A DNA stretch of 64,000 bases from Tolypeutes matacus (Eukaryota > Chordata > Mammalia > Cingulata > Chlamyphoridae), in NCBI GenBank assembly GCA_026826555.1, contig JAKSZT010053764.1:32788955-32852954 (forward strand), in the 5' to 3' direction. How positions within the stretch are numbered: position 1 is the stretch's first letter; each line of letters begins with the position of its first letter. The translations under genes were made by a program, and so were the position numbers. Shown here piece after piece: positions 57,525-64,000 of this stretch. The notes beneath the pieces are model-generated. The model was not told where the DNA came from, did no database searches, and saw only the letters and a list, made by a program, of their open reading frames with translations.

Positions 57525-58600
57525 ATATAGTCAGTGTAGGATAAATTCCAGCTACTGTTCTAAGCATTAGGGATATAGTAGTGCTTGTATAAAACTTGCA
57601 TCATAATGGGGGATACAGTCAGTAAAAATTTCAGAAATTGCTAAGTATTACAAAGAAAATAAAACAGGGTAATGATATAGAGACAAATGGGGGAGGGGAC
57701 TTTAGATAAGCTGATTACAGAAACCCCTCAGAAGTGACATCATAGTTGGTCTTCAATGAAGAGGGGTGTATTAGTCAGCCAAAGGGGTGCTGATGCAAAA
57801 TACTAGAAATCGGTTGGTCTTTATAAAGGGTATTTATTTGGGGTAGAAACTTACAGTTACCAGGCCACAGAGCATAAGTTTCTACCTTAACCAAAGTCTA
57901 TTGCCATGTGTTGGAGCAAGACGGCTGCCGACGTTTGCCAGGGTTCAGGCTTCTTGGGTTCCTCTCTTCCCAGGGATCCGTTTCTTTACAGGCTCAGCTC
58001 TTCTGGTTCCTCCGCAAGGTCAGCTGTAGACTATGAGGCTCTCTAGGCTTTGCCTCTCTCCACAAAGCCAGCTGTGAACTGTCAGGCGAACTGCTCGTCT
58101 CTTTTCCTGGGGCCTTCTCTCCTTCCTCACGACCAAGGTCCTCTGTGTGCTTACTTCCACAGGCTCCAGCAATAAAACTCCACATCAGAACTCCAACATC
58201 AAAACTCCAACTCTGTCCTTTGCCATGTCTTTTATCTTTGATTCTCCATCCACCAAGGGGCGGGGCTCAATGCCCTACTGACGTGACCCAATCAAAGCCC
58301 TAATCATAATTTAATCATGCCCAGAAGAATAGACCAGTTTACACACATAATCCATATCTATTTTCGGAATTCATAACTATATCAAACTGCCACAAGGGGG
58401 AATAAGCCATGGGAGCATTTGCAGGAATTCCTAAACTAGGCCAAAAGATAATGAGTACAAAATCCTTAAAGAGAATAACATGGCCATGTTCATATAATAA
58501 GAACATCACTTGAGATGGACAAAAGATAGAAAGCCAACTTAAAAATTACAGGAGACGTTTTTCTCTGTATTGCTCAGCTATGGGTTATGACACCAGAGCT
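57525..58600 (-). repeat. L2 LINE fragment, antisense, split by an LTR
   Basis: Left part 57525-57766: CTACTGTTCTAAGCATTAGGGATATAGTAG..GGGGGATACAGTCAG..GGTCTTCAATGAAGAGGGG; right part after 58394: AGGCCAAAAGATAATGAG..ATAACATGGCCATGTTC. Complement of L2 in order, diverged. Confidence 0.45.
57767..58394 (-). mobile_element. Solo LTR, xenarthran family A (copy 5, 628 bp)
   Basis: Plus-strand ends TGTATTAGTCAGCCAAAGGGGTG and CATAACTATATCAAACTGCCACA. Perfect 5-bp duplication AGGGG at 57762-57766 and 58395-58399. Contains a short internal repeat of AACTCCAACAT-like words near 58166-58210. CAAGACGGCTG at 57917-57927 is the decayed YY1-like word. The 63-codon antisense frame is chance. Confidence 0.95.
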
Positions 58601-58604
58601 ATTG

Positions 58605-59645
58605 ACTATGATTCAAATACTTGCTAGCAAGTAGAAGAGAGAGATCAAAACTTAGATGGATAAAAAGGAACAGATACTTGATGACATAATTTTAATCCTT
58701 AGATTAACTATTACTGAAGACTGACTCATCCTGGAACTTCCCAGATACTGGAGCCAATCAATATATTTTCATTTTTGATTCATTTAGTTTGGGTGTGATA
58801 TTGGTCATTTGCAACATAAAGATTCTGAATTTTAATTTTGATATTTGATAGTCAAAGAAATATGTAATAAAATTATTTTAATTCGAAGAATAACCACTAG
58901 TAAAATCAAACAGGCATGTATTTTCCAGATCATAGGAAAAAATATAATCAAATAAAATACATTCCAATAACAAAAGCAAACAAATAATAAACATCCAGGA
59001 AAGCATTAAATATAATGTGTAAAAACTTAAGGAAATCAAGATCAGACCTACCAGTTTTGACAATAAAAGTGAATAGTTTAAATTATCCAGTTCAAGGTTG
59101 AGGACTCTTTAGGGGAAAAAAAATCAAACAGTATGATGTTTATAAGAGATATGCCCCCCAAAACTGCACATATGGCTTTAAGAAAAGAGTCAGGAAATAT
59201 TTTTTAGAGACAAGTAAGCTAAAAGAAAATGGAGGTAGTTTGCTTATATTAAATTAGATTTTAAGGCAAAAACAAATGCTTTAAGTGAGTCAATTGGGTA
59301 ATATTTTACTGATAAATGTGCCAGACCACAATGAAACTAACAACCATGAATTATCCAAATTGAAAAATAATAGATATCACTTGAATAATATATCTAAAGA
59401 CATTAAAGTATTTTACATTTCATTTATTACAAACATATCTTTTCAGGAGTTTATTACAAAAATATATTTTCTTTTCTGGAATCTATTAAAAATATTTCTA
59501 TATTAGGTTTTGAAAAGCACAATAAAAAATTTTAAAACTCACACACTACAAGGTCTATATTCTCTGATACAAAGAAATAATAATTTTAGAAATTAATAAT
59601 AAAAGATTTAAACAAAAACCAATTAGATAATTAGAAATTAGAAAA
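58605..59645. other. AT-rich intergenic DNA, possible old L1 debris
   Basis: Very AT-rich. Words such as AAAGATTTAAACAAAAACC near 59600 hint at old L1 or HAL1 sequence, but not enough to assign. Confidence 0.4.
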
Positions 59646-59654
59646 TGGAAAGTT

Positions 59655-61444
59655 CAGATTAGCGAAGATGGCGTTAGTGTAGGAGGGCGCACACTGCAAG
59701 CTCCCAGAGCAAGGCGGATTGGGGACGGGGTCCTGCCCGGGGGTCTGTGCTGTGCACGCTTGGAGTGAGAGGCTTGGGACATCTATCTGCGCGGATCGGC
59801 GGCGTGGACTGAACGGTGGAGATTCATGAGTTTTGAGGCTGCCGGTGGAGGTTGGCAGAGGCGGCTGAGCCCCACGGTTAGGGAAAAAAAAAATAAAACG
59901 GCCATTTTGAGCCGCGGGCGGGGCGAAAAAGTTTTATTTTCTGGGGATCTGGCTGCCTGGCACCCCTTGGACCTTGTGTGAATAGAACAAAGGAGCTAAT
60001 CAGCACCCAGTGAACCGGAGGGGGGATTTTGTTCAGGCAACGCAGCTGATTTCCCTAGCCACCCAGGGATAAGACCCGGGCCGCTGCGGAGCCAGGAGGA
60101 AGGGACACTTCCCAAAAAAGGGAGGGTTCGGTTGGAAGACAGGGAAGGGTATTTTATATTTTTAGACATCGATCTGGTTGCCTGTACCGCCCCATAGCTT
60201 TGGGGAGCAGATAAGCCGACCTGAAGCAGCATTAGGCTGAGAGCAGACGCGAATCTGCACTCAAACTGATTTACTGAGCAGCCCGGTGACGCTGGAGCTC
60301 GGCGCCAGAAGGGGCGGGAACCGCACTCCTCACTGACTAACATCAGAGCTTTAGCTAACCTGGGGAGTCCGGAAAGTGGGACGTGCTTGATTAATTTCCA
60401 CGGGCCCAGCTAGGGTCCCTTCCGTAAGGGGGTTGGTCTAGAGGAGGAATTATTTTGGGTCCTGCATTTGGCTAAAAAAAAAAAAAGTGAGGTCACCTCA
60501 ACAAATGAAAAATAAATTCTTTTTAATTTAGTTTAATAGCTAAAAGCTGCTTCAGGACCTGCATATAGAACCCTGTGGGGAAATTCATTGATAAACACAA
60601 GTAGGCAGGAAGGATCCACGTGGACCCTAGGAGAATCATTGACGCCCCATAACTCTGTTTGACTGCTTGCCTGTGTGGATCTTTGGTTTCTCTCTGTTAC
60701 TTTCTGGTCTATTGCTATTATTCCCGTTTTCCTCCTCCCTTCCTTTTTCCTTCTATTTTTTTTTTTTTTTTTTAAATAGGTGCTGCCAGCTGGTCGCTTA
60801 TTTGCTGGGCTTCTTATTCAGTAATTTCCCACTCGCTGTATATATTGATTCTGTATTACAAACTATCGCTTATCCTTCCTGCATCTTTCTGCCTTCTGTT
60901 TTCTGTTGTGGCTCTTAGAGACAACATTTTTTCATAGGCCTACAACTTAAGGGTGTCAATTTCTATCCCAACTATTTTGTTTTCTTCTTCGTCTTCTTTC
61001 TTTTTTTTTTTTTATTAGTATTAACTTTTTCCTTTCAGACCTTTCTCTACTATTTCTCTCCCTCCTCATAATTCTAGCCTTCTAAATCACTATATATATA
61101 TATATATATTCCTCCATTTGTTTTCCCAGTCCACTGTAGGAACTCCATATTTTTTCCTAGTACTCTATACTGCCTACTCAAGTTAAATATTCATCTCATT
61201 AAGTCTCATTTTGCCCCTCTTCTAACTTTTATCAATATTTCTATTATCCTTCTGCCTTCCTTACATCTTTTGATTCCTCTGGCCTAACCTTTTGCCTTCA
61301 AGGGAACATAGAAAGAAGCAAGGAAATAAAATAAGAAGAAAAACCGCCAAAGAGAAAACTTAACTCACACGCAGAACCAACAGCTAAATAAAATTCTAGA
61401 GCATAGAGAAAAGCTAATCAACTGAACAAACCCATCAAGATAAT
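59655..61444 (+). promoter_or_regulatory. L1 5' UTR (internal pol II promoter)
   Basis: About 1.8 kb directly upstream of L1 ORF1. Its start has GCGAAGATGGCG (59663-59673), a YY1-type word that in other L1s sets the start site. The first 750 bases are CpG-rich (GGCGGCGTGG, GCGGGCGGGGCG, CCGGGCCGCTGCGG) unlike all surrounding DNA; later parts are T-rich (60751-60773, 61001-61016) with an (AT)n at 61093-61110. The exact first base cannot be fixed because the 3' duplication lies outside the window. Confidence 0.75.
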
Positions 61445-62425
61445 ATGATGACCAGAGGGCAACAGAAAAATACAAATGACTCTGAGAAACTGGAAAACAT
61501 GGACCAGTCCAGTGCACAAAATAAAAACCAGGAAGCAATGCAGTACATCGAACAACTAATCAAAGCTATCCAAACAAATATCATGGACCAACTTAAAGAA
61601 CTGAAGGAAGAGATTAAGGATATAAAGAAGACACTGGGAGAACATACTGAAGAAATAGCTAACACACCTAAAAAGGCAATGGATATGATGGCGAACAAAG
61701 ACACAAGTCAAGAAATGAAAAGGACGCTGGACTCACATGGCAGCAGAATTGAACAGGCAGAGGAAAGAATTAGTGATATGGAATACAATACAGTTGAAAT
61801 CAAAGAGATTGTAGAAAAGATAGACAAAAAGATAGAAAAAATCCAGTATGGTCTCAGGGAATTAACGGATAATGCAAGACTCACAAACATACGCATTATG
61901 GGCATCCCAGAGGGAGAAGAGAGGGGAAAGGGAATGGAGGGAGTGTTGAAGGAGGTTATGGCTGAAAACTTCCCAACTCTATTGAGAGAGATGGATGTGC
62001 AGATCCAGGAAGAACAGCGCACCCCAAATAGTATAAATCCCAACAGGCCAACTCCAAGACATATACTTGTCAAATTGTCCAATGCTCAAGACAAAGAGAA
62101 AATACTCAAGGCAGCAAGAGAAAAGAGAACCATCACATACAAGGGAAGCACAATAAGATTAAGTGCTGATTTCTCAGCTGAAACCATGGAGGCAAGAAGA
62201 CAGTGGTATGACATAGTCAAAACACTAAAAGAAAAAAACTTCCAGCCACGAATTCTCTATCCAGCAAAATTGGCATTCAAAAATGATGGAGACTTCAAAA
62301 TATTCACAGATAAACAGCAATTAAGAGAGTATGTCAAGAAGAAACCAGCACTTCAAGAAATACTAAAGGAATCTCTACAAGTTGAAAGGAAAAAACAAAG
62401 GAGAGAGAGTTGGAGGAGAGTTTAA
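61445..62425 (+). CDS. L1 ORF1 protein (RNA-binding chaperone), intact
   Basis: 326 codons from ATG to TAA with no stop, near the usual L1 ORF1p length. ORF1p trimerises, coats L1 RNA as a cytoplasmic ribonucleoprotein and acts as a nucleic-acid chaperone. Visible parts: basic start (MMTRGQQKN), long Glu/Lys-rich coiled coil (about 30-145), RRM (about 146-240) with NIRIMGIPEGEERG and RHILVKL, and C-terminal domain (241-312) with ADFSAETMEARRQW, NFQPRILYPAKLAF and FTDKQQLR; a basic tail follows. A second ATG immediately follows the first. ORF2 starts 65 nt after its stop. The antisense frames at 61435-62082 are shadows. Confidence 0.95.
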   Translation: MMTRGQQKNTNDSEKLENMDQSSAQNKNQEAMQYIEQLIKAIQTNIMDQLKELKEEIKDIKKTLGEHTEEIANTPKKAMDMMANKDTSQEMKRTLDSHGSRIEQAEERISDMEYNTVEIKEIVEKIDKKIEKIQYGLRELTDNARLTNIRIMGIPEGEERGKGMEGVLKEVMAENFPTLLREMDVQIQEEQRTPNSINPNRPTPRHILVKLSNAQDKEKILKAAREKRTITYKGSTIRLSADFSAETMEARRQWYDIVKTLKEKNFQPRILYPAKLAFKNDGDFKIFTDKQQLREYVKKKPALQEILKESLQVERKKQRRESWRRV

Positions 62426-62489
62426 AAACAACTGAAAACTCAAAAAGAGAAACAAAACAACATATGACATACATTAACCGAAAGAAAAA

Positions 62490-64000
62490 ATGACTGAAGT
62501 AAGAAATTAATTACGAGTAATAACACTGAATGTTAATGGACTAACTTCACCAATCAAAAGACACAGATTGTCAGAATGGATAAGAAAATATGATCCATCT
62601 ATATGCTGTCTACAAGAAACCCACCTTCGGCCCAGGGATTCAAGGAGGCTGAAAGTGAATGGCTGGAAAACCATTTTACAAGCTAACAATAGCCAAAAAA
62701 GGGCAAGAGTAGCTATTCTAATATCAGACAAAATAGACTTTAAATGCAAAACTACTGTAAGAGACAAAGATGGACACTACATATTAGTAAAAGGAGTAAT
62801 CTCTCAAGAAGAGAGAACAATCATCAACATTTACGCACCTAATTGAGGTGCCTCAAAATACGTGCGGCAAACTCTGGAAAAACTAAGAGGAGAAATAAAT
62901 TCCTCTACAATTATAGCAGGGGACTTCAACACACCACTATCATCATTAGACAGAACATCTAGGCAGAGAATTAATAAAGAAACTATGGCACACAACAATA
63001 CATTAGAAGATTTGGACTTAATAGACATATACAAACACTACACCCAAATACAGCGGGATTTACATTCTTCTCCAGTGCACATGGAACATACTCCAAAATA
63101 GACCACATGCTAGGCCACAAAACAACACTCAATGAATTCAGAAAGATTGAGATTATACAAAGTAATTTCTCTGACCACAACGGAATGAAGTTGGAAATCA
63201 ATAAGGGCCAGAGAAACAGGTTAGGCACAAGGATATGGAAGTTAAACAACACACTCTTAGACAAACAGTGGGTCAAAGAGGAAATTTCAAAAGAAATCAG
63301 TAACTACCTTGAAACTAATGAAAACAACAACACAACATATCAAAACCTATGGGATGCAGCGAAAGCAGTCCTGAGAGGGAAGTTCATAGCCATAAATTCA
63401 TATATTTAAAAAGAAGAAAGAACTAAAATTGAAGACCTAACTGCACACTTGGAGGAATTGGAAAAACAACAACAAACTAAACCTAAAGGAAGTAGAAAAC
63501 AGGAAATAACCAAGATTAGAGCAGAACTAAATGAAATAGAGAATAAGAAAGCACTGGAAACAATAAACAAAACCAAAAGCTGGTTCTTCGAGAATATCAA
63601 CAAAATTGACAAACCCTTAGCCAGACTAACAAAAAAAAAGAGAGAACAGATGCAAATACATAAAATAAGGAATGAGCAAGGTGATATCACTACTGACCCC
63701 ACAGAAATAAAGAGTATCATAAGAGGATACTTTGAAAAATTATATGCCAACAAGAATGACAATTTAGAGGAAATGGACAAGTTTCTAGAAACCCACAAAC
63801 AGCCAACATTGATGAAAGAAGAAATAGATGAACTCAACAGGCCAATTACAAGTAAAGAGATAGACTCAGTCATTAAAAACCTCCCAACTAAGAAGAGTCC
63901 AGGACCAGATGGCTTCACAGCTGAATTCTACCAAACATTCCGGAAAGAGCTAACACCAATTCTACTTAAGCTCTTCCAAAAAATAGAAGTAGAAGGAATA
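62490..64000 (+). pseudogene. L1 ORF2 (endonuclease/reverse transcriptase), disabled and cut by the window edge
   Basis: ORF2p nicks DNA and reverse-transcribes L1 RNA. The APE-type endonuclease is recognisable: LNVNGLTSPIKR, CLQETHL (Glu), IYAPN (Tyr), AGDFNTPLS (Asp, Asn) and SDHNG (Asp-His), so most catalytic residues survive. The reading frame does not: TAA at codon 7 (62508-62510), TGA at 62844-62846, a 1-base deletion in an A-run near 63031-63036 that shifts the frame, and TAA at 63407-63409. The sequence then runs through the linker to the start of the RT domain ([16 protein letters not shown] near 63890). The distal RT, Cys-rich domain and 3' UTR lie beyond the window. No activity is expected from this copy. 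Confidence 0.9.

Larger units (their letters stand above)
59655..64000 (+). mobile_element. L1 retrotransposon, full-length type, truncated by window edge
   Basis: Canonical order: 5' UTR, ORF1, 64-nt spacer (62426-62489), ORF2. Full-length L1s keep the 5' UTR, so this copy was not 5'-truncated at insertion. ORF1 is open while ORF2 carries four lesions, so it is defective. It is the most recent-looking L1 here; the other copies (18560, 10060/11380, tails) are older or truncated. Confidence 0.9.

Noticed and set aside
61435..62082. Antisense frames of 89 and 124 codons opposite L1 ORF1
   Set aside because: They are shadows created by the biased codon use of ORF1 on the plus strand.
63406..63918. 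A 170-codon antisense frame in L1 ORF2
   Set aside because: It lies opposite ORF2 coding sequence and arises from its A-rich composition; no L1 antisense protein of this kind is known to me at this position.

Overview
The window is mammalian intergenic DNA from a xenarthran, most likely an armadillo (Dasypus or a close relative). The clue is a set of tRNA-derived SINEs of the armadillo DAS type (3572, 9160, 13785, 46402, 51135, 51723). They have pol III box A/B motifs, A-rich tails and clear target-site duplications. No host gene, exon, conserved tRNA, rRNA or CRISPR array was found. Nearly all long open frames are chance frames; the one convincing coding region is ORF1 of an L1 retrotransposon.

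Layout. 1-9 kb: AT-rich DNA with old MIR/L2 pieces, a dimeric SINE, a 55-bp tandem duplication and a CTCF-like motif near 7.68 kb. 9-15 kb: a second dimeric SINE, an old L1 with an inverted 5' part and a GC-rich insert that looks like a processed retrocopy, GA/GT microsatellites, a young DAS SINE, and MIR plus L2. 15-24 kb: a young-looking solo LTR with intact core promoter signals, an L1 3' end, then an older L1 tail split by two LTR insertions, and more MaLR-type LTRs. 24-33 kb: an antisense L1 tail, then a long repeat-poor AT-rich stretch, an L2 split by an LTR, a hAT MITE and a MIR. 33-40 kb: an L2 carrying two nested LTRs, an inverted pair of related LTRs and a 400-base assembly gap that sits inside a poly(A)-tailed insertion with 15-bp target-site duplications. 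40-59 kb: L2, MIR, MITE and SINE copies, an L1 3' UTR with a perfect hairpin, and an LTR inserted in L2. 59.65 kb to the end: the 5' 4.35 kb of a full-length-type L1 (5' UTR, intact ORF1, disabled ORF2), running off the window.

The elements do not form a pathway; the story is one of retrotransposition. L1 machinery explains the SINE, L1-tail and retrocopy insertions (A-rich tails, 10-16 bp duplications). Endogenous retrovirus LTRs, nearly all with 5-bp duplications, are layered on older L2 and L1 sequence and give a clear relative time order. I saw no evidence of an undescribed gene system. The most checkable novelties are the insertion hidden by the gap, the GC-rich retrocopy, and the LTR family present five times in 38 kb. 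Repeat family names are from memory and boundaries without a stated duplication are approximate.
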